From Magnetospirillum moscoviense (GTDB taxonomy: Bacteria > Pseudomonadota > Alphaproteobacteria > Rhodospirillales > Magnetospirillaceae): a stretch of DNA of 38,086 nucleotides. This document shows, piece by piece, positions 28,932 through 37,312 of this stretch. The notes under the pieces are model-generated. The model did not search any database and was not told the origin of the DNA. It saw only the letters and a list, made by a program, of their open reading frames with translations. Position numbers and translations under genes: made by a program. The stretch spans positions 1-38,086 of the forward strand of contig NZ_LWQU01000138.1 of the NCBI RefSeq assembly GCF_001650635.1, read 5' to 3'. The first letter of the stretch is position 1. The number at the start of each line of letters is the position of its first letter.

Positions 28932-31900
28932 GGCAGGCCTGCCGCCGTCAGTTTTTCCAGCGCGCCGTCAAGGTCGCAATCCTCGATGGCGGCAGCCACC
29001 GGCCGCAACGCCTTGGCCAGGTCGGTACCCGCGATCTTCAGAATCAATGCCTTCAGCACGTCGCCGGCCTCGGAATCGCTGTCGCGTAGCAGAGCGGCCA
29101 ACCGTCCCAGGGTCGCCTTGACCTCGGTATCGGCTGTGGCAGCGGGCTTGGCCGGCGTCTCGGCCGTCCCCCCGACCCGGCCCAGCCCGGCAACCACCGG
29201 GGCCAACTCGGCCAGGGTCACGGCCAGCAGGGCGTCGATCTCGACAGCTGGGCGATTCTCCTTGCAGGCCTGTTCCAGGTTCGCCGCCGCCTGCTGAACC
29301 CCCTTGGCGCCGATATTGCCAGCAGTCCCCTTGAGGGTGTGGGCGGCCCGCGTCGCGGCGGTGGGATCGGCATCGACGCGGGCGGCGGCGAAGGCCTGGG
29401 CGAAACCGGCCTGGCCGTCACGGAACTTGGCCAGCATGCGCAGGAACAAGGATTCCTTGTTGGCCATGGTCGCCATGCCGGCCTTGACGTCGATGCCGGG
29501 CAGGTCGGGCAGGCCGCCAACCACAGGAGCAGGAACCGGAACCGGCTTTTCCACCGATTGCGGCACCACTGTCCGGCCCGGCTTGATCCACTTGGCCATG
29601 GTGGCAAACATGGTGTCGAGGTTCAGCGGTTTGGCGATGTGGTCGACCATGCCGGCCTCGACGACCTTGTCGCGATCACCGGCCATGGCGTTGGCGGTCA
29701 TGGCGACGACCGGGATATGGGCCAGGGCCGGATTGGCGCGGATCAGCCGGGTGGCGGTATAGCCGTCCATCACCGGCATCTGGCAATCCATCAAGATACC
29801 GTCGAAGCGAGAATCGCCGGCCAGGATGTCCAGGGCCTCCTGGCCGTTGACGGCGACAACCACCTCCATCCCCGCCTGGCTCAGCAATTCGGTCGCCAGT
29901 TCCTGGTTCATCTCGTTGTCTTCGACCAGCAGGACACGGACGCCGTCCAGCGCCTTCATCGCCGCCTGGTAGCCGGCTGCCTTGTCCTGGGTGCCGGTCT
30001 CGACCACCACGCCCTTGCCCAGGGTCTCGCCGACGGCCTCGAGAAGACTGGCGGCGGTGACCGGCTTGGTCAGCACCGTTTTCAAGGCGATACCGCGTTC
30101 CTGGGCGTCGGTCAGGGCCTCCTCGCGGCCATAGGCGGTGACCATGATCACCGCCGGAATATTGGCGCCCGGATCGGCTTGCAGATGCTGGACGGTTTCG
30201 ACGCCGTCCATGATCGGCATCTTCCAATCCATCAGGATCAGGTCGTAGGTAAGTTCGCGCTTGTTGGCGGCGGCGATCATATCCAGGGCTTGGCGGCCGT
30301 CCCAGGCGGCATCGACCTCAAGCCCGAAGCCCTTGGCCATCACCGACAGGATCTCGCGCGCCGAGGCATTATCATCGACCACCAGGACCCTGAGGCCCTT
30401 CAATTCGTCGGGACGGAAAGTCCGCCGGGGCGCCGGTTGGGACTGCACCCCCAGATGGACCTCGAAATGGAAGGTCGAGCCCTTGCCGGCCTCGCTTTCG
30501 ACCCAGATGCGGCCGTTCATCATCTCGACCAAATTCTTCGAGATCGCCAGGCCCAGGCCGGTGCCGCCGTATTTTCGGGTGGTCGAGGAATCGGCCTGAC
30601 TGAAACTCTGGAACATCTTCCCGCATTGTTCCGGCGTCATGCCGATGCCGGAATCGTGGACCCAGAAATGCAAGGTGACGCGGTCGTCGGCGCGGTTGAC
30701 CATCTCGGCGCCGACGATGATCTCGCCCTTGTCGGTGAACTTGACGGCGTTGTTGCCCAGGTTGATCAGAACCTGGCCCAGGCGCAGCGGGTCGCCGACC
30801 AGGGCGGTGGGAATGTTGGGGGCGATGTTGAACAGCAGTTCGAGGCCCTTGTCCTCGGCCTTCAGACCGACCAGGCCGGCCAGGTTGTCCATCACGTCTT
30901 CCAGGTGGAAGTCGATGGCCTCCATGCTCATCTTGCCGGCCTCGATCTTCGAGAAGTCGAGGATGTCGTTGATGATCCCAAGCAGGTTCTCGCCCGAACG
31001 GTGGACCTTCTCGATGTAGTTGCGCTGCTTCTTGTCCAGCTTGGTCTGCAGCGCCAGATGGCTCATCCCGATGATGGCGTTCATCGGCGTCCTGATCTCG
31101 TGGCTCATGTTGGCGAGGAAGTCGCTTTTCGCCTTGGTGGCCTCTTCCGCGATCTCCTTGGCGCGCAGCACCGCGGCCTCGGCCTGCTTGATCTCGGTGA
31201 CGTCCTGGGACACGCCATACATGAACAGAGGGTTGCCGTTGCCGTCGCGGACCACGTTGCCGATGGCCCTGATCCAGGCGATTTGTCCGTCCATGGGGCG
31301 CTTGTAGCAATAGGTGGTGTCGTAGCGCGGCACCTTGCCCGCGACGGCATCGGCGTAATGCAAGCCTGTCGCCTCTGCCACGGCGGGATCGGCGGCGGTA
31401 ATGCGGCTGTACCATTCGTCCATCAGGTGGTAGCGGAAACCCGGCGTCGGAATCTCGCCAAAGATCGCCGCAGCCCGCTCGGAACTTGTGTAGTAATCAG
31501 GATCGCTATAATCGATCAGCCAGTATCCGGCCTTGGTCAGGTCAAGCGCCGAATCGCTCAGCATATTGATATGTTTGATTTCATCTTCGGCGCGTTTGCG
31601 CTCGGTGATGTCCTGATAGGCGCCATACATATAGAGAATTTTGCCCGAAGCGTCATCGCGAACCAGTTTGCCTGCGGCACGGACCCACACCACCTTCCCA
31701 TCGACCGGACGCTTGTAGGCGTAGGTCGAGTCGTAATGGTCGTAAGTGCCGTCGATTGCGCCTTGATAGCGCTCGGCGGTCAGGCGCGCGGTCTCCTCAT
31801 TGGCTTCCTGCAACCGCGAGAACCATTCGTCCATCAGGTGATAGCGACCGTCGGGCTTCAGCGGTTCACCCAGGATGTTGGCGGCGCGATCCGATTGATA

Positions 31901-34180
31901 GTAATAGTCCGGGTCACTGTAATCGACCTGCCAATACCCGCTTCCAGTCAGTTCCAGCGCGACGTCCGACAGGAAGTTGGCGCGCTTCATCTCTTCTTGC
32001 AGGCGCTTACGCTCGGTAATGTCGCGATAGACGATCACCGTGCCCTTCAGAACTCCGTCCTTGATCACCGGTGTCGTCGAGTACTCCACCGGCAGCGCGG
32101 TTCCATCCTTTTTCCACAGCACCTCGGAATCGACGGTGCGCGGCTGGCCATCGACCGAGGTCTTGTACATCGCGCATTCGTCGCGCGGAAAGTCGCGCCC
32201 GTCGGGATAATGGTGGTGAACCAGGGCGTGCATGCCCATGCCCTGGTATTCGTCTGGGGTATAGCCCAGCAGCGCCGACGCCGCCGGATTGGCGAAAACG
32301 ATGATTCCATCGTTGTCCAGCCCGACAATGCCGTCCTGGACCGCGCCCAGGATCAGGCGGCTGCGTTCTTCCAGGATGGCCATGCGGTCTTCGGCCACCT
32401 TGCGCGCGGTGATGTCGCGGATCGAGGCGCAAATGCACCGGCCGCGGCCTCCGATGGCCGGCAGCCGCGACAGCCCGACCTCGACCGGGAACTCGGCCCC
32501 ATCCTTGCGCACGCCGCGCAGTTCGCGGTCGCGCATTGCCACACGGGCGCGATCATCGCTGTGAATGAAACCGTCGCGCTGGGCGGCATGGCCGCCACGG
32601 GCCGATTCAGGCACCAAAACCTCGATCGGCCGGCCGGCCAGCTCGCCCGGCCCATAGCCGAACATCGCCTCGACCTGCGGGTTGACCATGACGATGGCCC
32701 CGCTTTCGTCTGTGACCAGCATGCCGTCGGGCGCCGATTCGATGATGCCGCGATACCACGCCTCGGTGGCCTTGATCTCGGTCTGCTGCGCCTCCAGCTC
32801 GACCGACTGCTCCTCCAGCCGGGCCGCCTGCTTTTCCATGTTCTCGGCCTGGCGCCGGGTTTCGGCCAACAATTCCTGCGTCTTGGCGTTGCGCTCGAGG
32901 ATTTCCATGGTCATCGCCAGGATCGGCATGACCCCTTCCAGCAGGGATTCCTGGTCGGGCCCGAAACGTTCGAAGGTCGCCAGTTCGACCACCCCCATCA
33001 ACTGGTCGTTATGCAGGATCGGCAACGCCATAATGGCCCTGGGCACCGCCTCGCCCAGGGCGGAGCTGATGCGAACATAGTCCTCTGGCGGTTCGGTGAT
33101 GATGATTGGCTGGCGTTCCAACGCACACTGGCCGACCAGTCCCTGTCCCAGGGCGATGGTCTGGTTGAACGTCTTGCGGGCCAGAAAGGCGTAGCTGCCC
33201 ACCAGCCGCAAATGCCGCTCGGCCTCGACATGGCAGTAGAAGACGCCGTGCCCAATGTTCAACAGCGGCGCCAGACGAGCCAGAAAGCCCCGCGCCAGGT
33301 CGGTGATGTCGGTTGCCGCCTGCAATTGCGATCCGATCGCCGCCTGGTTGGTCTTGACCCAGCGTTGGGCGGCCAATTGGCGGGACTGAGCCTGCAGCAC
33401 CTCGATGGAACGCGCCAACCCGCCGATTTCATTGGGATAGTCGGTGTGGGGCACCGTCACGTCCAGATGGCCATCGGCCAGTTTGTCAACCGCCAGACGC
33501 AGATGTTCGGATGGCCCCCGAATCGACCAGGTGATGACGATTCCAAGTCCCAGCGCCAGGATGAGGCCACCGCCCAGGATCGCCAATGCAAACACCATCG
33601 CGTCTTCCGACCGGGTCCTGGCGGCGGTGGCGGTCATTTGGGCGACGACTTCGGTCCCCTTGGCGATTTCAGCCAGAGCGTCGTTGGCGGCGCGGCCGGC
33701 CTGCTGGAATTCCGGTGCCGCCAGCAGCGCCAGCGAATCCGCCAGGTCGCCGCGACGCTGCGCTGCGACCACCAGCTCGACCCGTAACTTGTATTGGTTG
33801 AGGGCGGCGTCGAACCTGGCCAGGGCCGCCTTGTTGCTTTCAAGGTCCAGGCGCTTGCGCGCCTCGTCCATCTCGCGGCGCAGACCGCTTTCGGCGTCGG
33901 CCAACTGGCGATAGGCGGTGTCGCGTTCACCCGGGGCCTGAGGCAAGATGGCCTGGCGCAGCGCCCGGCCCATGAAGGCGTACTGGACACGGGCCTCCTT
34001 CAGGTGGGACAGGGTGGCGATTTCGTTGGCGTAGAACCGGTCGAATGTCCGGCTGATCTGGTTCATGCTGTAGAGGGAATAAAGATTGATGCCCAGGGCG
34101 ACGGCGACGATCGAGGACAACCCCAGCAACATCTTGCGCATCAGCGGCCACTGGCCGATGGCGGTCAGGATGACCTTCAT
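28928..34180 (-). CDS. hybrid sensor histidine kinase (4HB-HAMP-GAF-4xPAS-HisKA-HATPase-2xREC-HPt)
   Basis: The protein has 1750 aa. TM1 is about 16-38, the four-helix-bundle periplasmic sensor 40-190, TM2 about 197-219, HAMP 220-275 (VPHTDYPNEIG) and GAF about 290-430, then a coiled coil. PAS domains are at about 472-592 and 605-722. Two more (about 735-860 and 868-995) are near duplicates sharing GYW..DYSDPDYY and RYHLMDEW. HisKA has H1027, then HATPase ([23 protein letters not shown]). REC1 has D1318, REC2 has D1465 and HPt has H1614 (AAHTLKGTAGN). About 90 further C-terminal residues are helical. All phosphorelay residues are present. It is parallel in design to the 1672-aa kinase and shares its front end with the 592-aa sensor. 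Both ends overlap neighbouring genes by 4 bp. Confidence 0.94.
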   Translation of the reverse strand: MKVILTAIGQWPLMRKMLLGLSSIVAVALGINLYSLYSMNQISRTFDRFYANEIATLSHLKEARVQYAFMGRALRQAILPQAPGERDTAYRQLADAESGLRREMDEARKRLDLESNKAALARFDAALNQYKLRVELVVAAQRRGDLADSLALLAAPEFQQAGRAANDALAEIAKGTEVVAQMTATAARTRSEDAMVFALAILGGGLILALGLGIVITWSIRGPSEHLRLAVDKLADGHLDVTVPHTDYPNEIGGLARSIEVLQAQSRQLAAQRWVKTNQAAIGSQLQAATDITDLARGFLARLAPLLNIGHGVFYCHVEAERHLRLVGSYAFLARKTFNQTIALGQGLVGQCALERQPIIITEPPEDYVRISSALGEAVPRAIMALPILHNDQLMGVVELATFERFGPDQESLLEGVMPILAMTMEILERNAKTQELLAETRRQAENMEKQAARLEEQSVELEAQQTEIKATEAWYRGIIESAPDGMLVTDESGAIVMVNPQVEAMFGYGPGELAGRPIEVLVPESARGGHAAQRDGFIHSDDRARVAMRDRELRGVRKDGAEFPVEVGLSRLPAIGGRGRCICASIRDITARKVAEDRMAILEERSRLILGAVQDGIVGLDNDGIIVFANPAASALLGYTPDEYQGMGMHALVHHHYPDGRDFPRDECAMYKTSVDGQPRTVDSEVLWKKDGTALPVEYSTTPVIKDGVLKGTVIVYRDITERKRLQEEMKRANFLSDVALELTGSGYWQVDYSDPDYYYQSDRAANILGEPLKPDGRYHLMDEWFSRLQEANEETARLTAERYQGAIDGTYDHYDSTYAYKRPVDGKVVWVRAAGKLVRDDASGKILYMYGAYQDITERKRAEDEIKHINMLSDSALDLTKAGYWLIDYSDPDYYTSSERAAAIFGEIPTPGFRYHLMDEWYSRITAADPAVAEATGLHYADAVAGKVPRYDTTYCYKRPMDGQIAWIRAIGNVVRDGNGNPLFMYGVSQDVTEIKQAEAAVLRAKEIAEEATKAKSDFLANMSHEIRTPMNAIIGMSHLALQTKLDKKQRNYIEKVHRSGENLLGIINDILDFSKIEAGKMSMEAIDFHLEDVMDNLAGLVGLKAEDKGLELLFNIAPNIPTALVGDPLRLGQVLINLGNNAVKFTDKGEIIVGAEMVNRADDRVTLHFWVHDSGIGMTPEQCGKMFQSFSQADSSTTRKYGGTGLGLAISKNLVEMMNGRIWVESEAGKGSTFHFEVHLGVQSQPAPRRTFRPDELKGLRVLVVDDNASAREILSVMAKGFGLEVDAAWDGRQALDMIAAANKRELTYDLILMDWKMPIMDGVETVQHLQADPGANIPAVIMVTAYGREEALTDAQERGIALKTVLTKPVTAASLLEAVGETLGKGVVVETGTQDKAAGYQAAMKALDGVRVLLVEDNEMNQELATELLSQAGMEVVVAVNGQEALDILAGDSRFDGILMDCQMPVMDGYTATRLIRANPALAHIPVVAMTANAMAGDRDKVVEAGMVDHIAKPLNLDTMFATMAKWIKPGRTVVPQSVEKPVPVPAPVVGGLPDLPGIDVKAGMATMANKESLFLRMLAKFRDGQAGFAQAFAAARVDADPTAATRAAHTLKGTAGNIGAKGVQQAAANLEQACKENRPAVEIDALLAVTLAELAPVVAGLGRVGGTAETPAKPAATADTEVKATLGRLAALLRDSDSEAGDVLKALILKIAGTDLAKALRPVAAAIEDCDLDGALEKLTAAGLP

Positions 34181-36993
34181 CGCTGCGTCTCCCCTTCGTG
34201 GCGGGACGGCGCCTGATGGACCCGGGTCGCGTCCTCGGCCAGGCTCATGGCGGCCAGTCGTTCCTGGCGCAACAGGACGGCTTGGCGGGTCAATGCCTGC
34301 TGCGCGGCGGCGGCACGGTGGCGGGCCAGTGACATCGTCGAAATCAGCCCGGCGAAACCGGACAGGAAGCCCAGGATGATCGGCAGACGAGCCTCGTCCA
34401 TCACCGGCGCGGCGGCGACCGCCTTCAGGTACTGGTCTTGGTCATAGCCGAACTGCTTGGCCTGGTTGCGGAAAAAGTCCATGTCCGGCGGCCCCACATG
34501 GAACTGGCCGATGAAGACATTGGCCAGATGCTGGCCCTCGACGATGATCGGCGAGGCGCAGTCGGTCAGGCCGTTCTTGCAGCGATAGATGGTGAAATCC
34601 TCGCCTTCCTTCAGCTTCAGCGCCAATTCGGTGTCGCTTTCGATACAGCGGGCACAGGAATCCGGGTTGACCCGATGGAAGTCGGTGCAGGCCGGTTGCC
34701 AACGCGACGAGGCCAGGATGTTGGCCTGCAGGTCGATGATGGCGGCCGACACCCCGACCACATCGCAGAAATTCGAGAACAGTTCCTGAAAGGCGTCCAG
34801 ATCGACTAGGTCGGCCAGTTGCAAAGACCGGCCGGGGACGTTGAAATTGGCTTCGTAATCGGGATGCGGCTCGATTTCATGGTCGCCCACCGCCTCGACC
34901 AATTCGGTGACGTAGGGCGGTGAACGCCCCATTTCGTCAGCGAGAGCGTTGACCTCGCGCTTGAGTTCAAGAATGCGAATCTCACGCCCGCGGGCTAGAT
35001 GGGCGAAGCGGTCGGCGTCGGACAGGCGGGCCAGTTCACGCTCGGCATCCTTCATCTGGGTGATATCGACGAAGGTACCGACCAGCCCCCCCGGCGAGCC
35101 GTCGGGACGGCGAAAGCCGGACAGGAAATAAAGCGCATCGTGCACAGAGCCGTCAGCGTGGGCGATACGCAATTCGCGTTGGGTGCGACCGGCAGCAGTG
35201 ATGATCGCCTCGTTCTCGGATTGGTAGGCAGCTCGATCGGCCGGATTCAGGAATTCCAGATCGGTCATCTTTCGGCCAACCAACTGGTCGATCCGGACAC
35301 CGAAAGTGTCGGCATAGGCCTTGTTGGCCCCGACGATGCGGGTATCCTCTTCCAGGAAGAACACCGGATAGGGAATGCTGTCGATCAGAACCTGCTGGAA
35401 CGCCAGTTGTTCACTCTTGGCCGCTTCCGCCGCCGAGGTGACTTGCAGGCGTTCCTCGATATGTTCATGTCGGCGAACCAGTTCCAGGTTCAGGGCCAAA
35501 ATCCCGACCAATTCCTCGAATTGCCGCGTCGTTTCATCGTCGGGGGGGGACAGAAGAGCGACCTCGACCACGCCAAGCAGCGATTCGTTCAACAAGATCG
35601 GCGCCAGGATCACCGCCCGCGGCCGGGTGTTGCCCAGCCCGGACCCGATGGTCCATATCCCGTCGGGAGGCGTGGGGATGACCCGCATGACCCGCGTCAA
35701 GGCGACCTCGCCCAGCAGACCTTCGCCCAGGGAGATTTCGGACGGAATGCCGGTATCGACGGCATAGCCGGCCGCCAGGCACATCAATCCATCATGGTCG
35801 TTCGTCAGGACATAGACCAATCCCTGCAAGGTGCCGGTCAAATGGTGGGATTCTGTCAAGAAGGCTGCCGCTAGATCGGGAATGCTGGACGCCTGCTGCA
35901 GGCGAAGCGCAGTTCCCGCCAACTGCGCCTTGCGTTCGGCGCTACGCTGCTGGGCGCGGGCGAAGGCGGCGACCTGTTCGGCCGACAGATGCTGGGCATG
36001 GCGGCTGCGCATCATATTGACCAGCGTCAGCAACAAGATTCCGACGACGATTCCCGCTCCGGCACCGATCGACAGCGAATCGCGACCGGAAACGGTTCGG
36101 GTCAAGTCCTCCATCATCACCAGGGTCCAGTCGCCGAACGGATCGTTCCACCCGACCTGGGCCCGGGCCACCGCATAGCGCCGTCCATCCACATGGACTT
36201 TGTCGTCATCAATGGAAAACGGCAGGGACTGCGGTTCACGCTTGTCGAACATGGCGCCGAACTGCTTCAGTTCACGGATGGCCGTCAGCAGTTCGGACGT
36301 CGGCGGTTCCTGCATGAAACCGATCCATTCGGATCGGTTGCCGGCAAACACCACCCCTTGCGGTGACAACAGCAACGTGACGTCGGCCTTGTCCTTCAGC
36401 AGGGCGTCGATCTTGACCAAATTGGTTCGAGCCACCACGCCGCCGATAGAGACGCCGTCACGATTTTTGTCGGCCAGAACCGGCGCGGTGAAATAAAGCG
36501 AGCGGTCGCCACGTGCCAAGCTGACCGCCGCGTAGACATTCTCCTTGCGCTGCATGGCCATCTGGTAGTAGGGGCGGAATTTGACGTTCAGGCCGGTTGA
36601 CGGCTTGCCGCTGCTGTCCCACGACGAGCGGATGAAACCGTCCTGGCCGACCACGAAGATTCCGTCGGCGTCGTAGGCCTTGGCCACGCTTTCAAGTTTG
36701 GCGAGGATCGACGAAGTATTGGGGGTGCCGCCCCCCAAGCCTTCGGCCTTGATCTCCTCGTCCAATAAGCCAAGGACGGACACCGACCCCATCAAATTAC
36801 CGTTCAGGGTCTGGGACATGATGGCAATGGCCTGGCGATTCGCCTCGAAACTCAGGCGCGACAGCCGCCCGTCCTCATCCACCGATCGGACAGCCGATGC
36901 AGTACCAATGGCGATCGACGCGGACAGTGCAATGATGACCAGCCAGGACTGGGGTATGTTGTTGGAAACAAACAGGACCAATCGGCCGATCAT
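34177..36993 (-). CDS. membrane sensor with Cache, GAF, PAS and PocR domains, no kinase
   Basis: The protein has 938 aa. TM1 is about 15-35. The periplasmic region (38-303) has a double-Cache look (VAKAYDADGIFVVGQDGFI, PYYQMAMQRKENVYAA, GDWTLVMMED). TM2 is about 306-326, GAF about 365-510 and PAS about 530-648, ending in VDITQMK. A coiled coil precedes a PocR domain (about 725-885) with conserved cysteines C769, C780, C783, C805 and C812, and VGPPDMDFFRNQAKQFGYD. PocR domains bind small organic ligands. A helical tail ends the protein. No transmitter or enzyme domain follows, so it probably signals through the kinase encoded next (ATGA overlap at 34177-34180). First gene of the operon; GGAGAG precedes the ATG. 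Confidence 0.88.
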   Translation of the reverse strand: MIGRLVLFVSNNIPQSWLVIIALSASIAIGTASAVRSVDEDGRLSRLSFEANRQAIAIMSQTLNGNLMGSVSVLGLLDEEIKAEGLGGGTPNTSSILAKLESVAKAYDADGIFVVGQDGFIRSSWDSSGKPSTGLNVKFRPYYQMAMQRKENVYAAVSLARGDRSLYFTAPVLADKNRDGVSIGGVVARTNLVKIDALLKDKADVTLLLSPQGVVFAGNRSEWIGFMQEPPTSELLTAIRELKQFGAMFDKREPQSLPFSIDDDKVHVDGRRYAVARAQVGWNDPFGDWTLVMMEDLTRTVSGRDSLSIGAGAGIVVGILLLTLVNMMRSRHAQHLSAEQVAAFARAQQRSAERKAQLAGTALRLQQASSIPDLAAAFLTESHHLTGTLQGLVYVLTNDHDGLMCLAAGYAVDTGIPSEISLGEGLLGEVALTRVMRVIPTPPDGIWTIGSGLGNTRPRAVILAPILLNESLLGVVEVALLSPPDDETTRQFEELVGILALNLELVRRHEHIEERLQVTSAAEAAKSEQLAFQQVLIDSIPYPVFFLEEDTRIVGANKAYADTFGVRIDQLVGRKMTDLEFLNPADRAAYQSENEAIITAAGRTQRELRIAHADGSVHDALYFLSGFRRPDGSPGGLVGTFVDITQMKDAERELARLSDADRFAHLARGREIRILELKREVNALADEMGRSPPYVTELVEAVGDHEIEPHPDYEANFNVPGRSLQLADLVDLDAFQELFSNFCDVVGVSAAIIDLQANILASSRWQPACTDFHRVNPDSCARCIESDTELALKLKEGEDFTIYRCKNGLTDCASPIIVEGQHLANVFIGQFHVGPPDMDFFRNQAKQFGYDQDQYLKAVAAAPVMDEARLPIILGFLSGFAGLISTMSLARHRAAAAQQALTRQAVLLRQERLAAMSLAEDATRVHQAPSRHEGETQR

Positions 36994-37123
36994 TCGGATC
37001 TCTCCGCCCTACTGCAACCCAAGTCAGGAGCACGTCACGGTAGGCCACCCCCTACTGCAGTCTATGACGGGGCGTAAACTTTGGCGAGTGGCTTCATTCT
37101 GGCGGCCTGCGACACAAAATCGC

Positions 37124-37153
37124 AAAACGCCGCCTCCTGGGGAGAAACGGCGT
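37124..37153 (-). terminator. intrinsic terminator directly behind the tRNA-end-like repeat
   Basis: On the minus strand, ACGCCG (37153-37148) pairs with CGGCGT (37132-37127). An inner CTCC/GGAG pair closes the loop (37144-37141 with 37137-37134). TTTT follows (to 37124), then GCGATTTT. It lies 3 bp past the tRNA-end-like repeat on the same strand, the usual position for a tRNA gene's own terminator. It points toward the signalling operon and could insulate it from transcription arriving from the right. Confidence 0.65.
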
Positions 37154-37156
37154 GTT

Positions 37157-37183
37157 CGTTGAAATTGGTTGCTGGGGCAGGAT
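37157..37183. repeat. right copy of the 27-bp direct repeat resembling a tRNA 3' end
   Basis: The repeat matches 18923-18949 at 25 of 27 positions (differences at 37164 and 37173). On the minus strand it reads ATCCTGCCCCAGCAACCA and then the flank ATTTCAACG. That is a T-stem strand, acceptor strand and CCA without the rest of a tRNA, followed by a terminator hairpin. One acceptor base differs from the left copy. It has the form expected of an attachment-site remnant. Confidence 0.6.
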
Positions 37184-37312
37184 TAGATCGGCGGGGATAG
37201 CGGGCGGGAGAGGTCGGGATTTTCACCACGGCTTGCCCAAGCTTGCGCTGGTCTGCTTTCCCTATATGTTTCGCGCCTTAGCGCCGAGCGTCGCCCTTCT
37301 GAACTGGTGGAC

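Larger units (their letters stand above)
36994..37312. promoter_or_regulatory. upstream region of the signalling operon, with 10-bp direct repeats
   Basis: The 319 bp between two divergent coding regions hold the signalling-operon leader, the hairpin at 37124-37153 and the tRNA-end repeat at 37157-37183. CCCTACTGCA occurs at 37007-37016 and again at 37050-37059, 43 bp apart (four helical turns), within 70 bp of the operon start. This could be a pair of activator or repressor sites. No clear sigma-70 or sigma-54 promoter was found. Confidence 0.4.

Noticed and set aside
29339-33787. 1482-codon open frame on the plus strand
   Set aside because: It is exactly antisense to the 1750-aa kinase. 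High GC at third positions keeps the complementary frame open, and the translation is His/Gly/Asp/Gln-rich with no domain.
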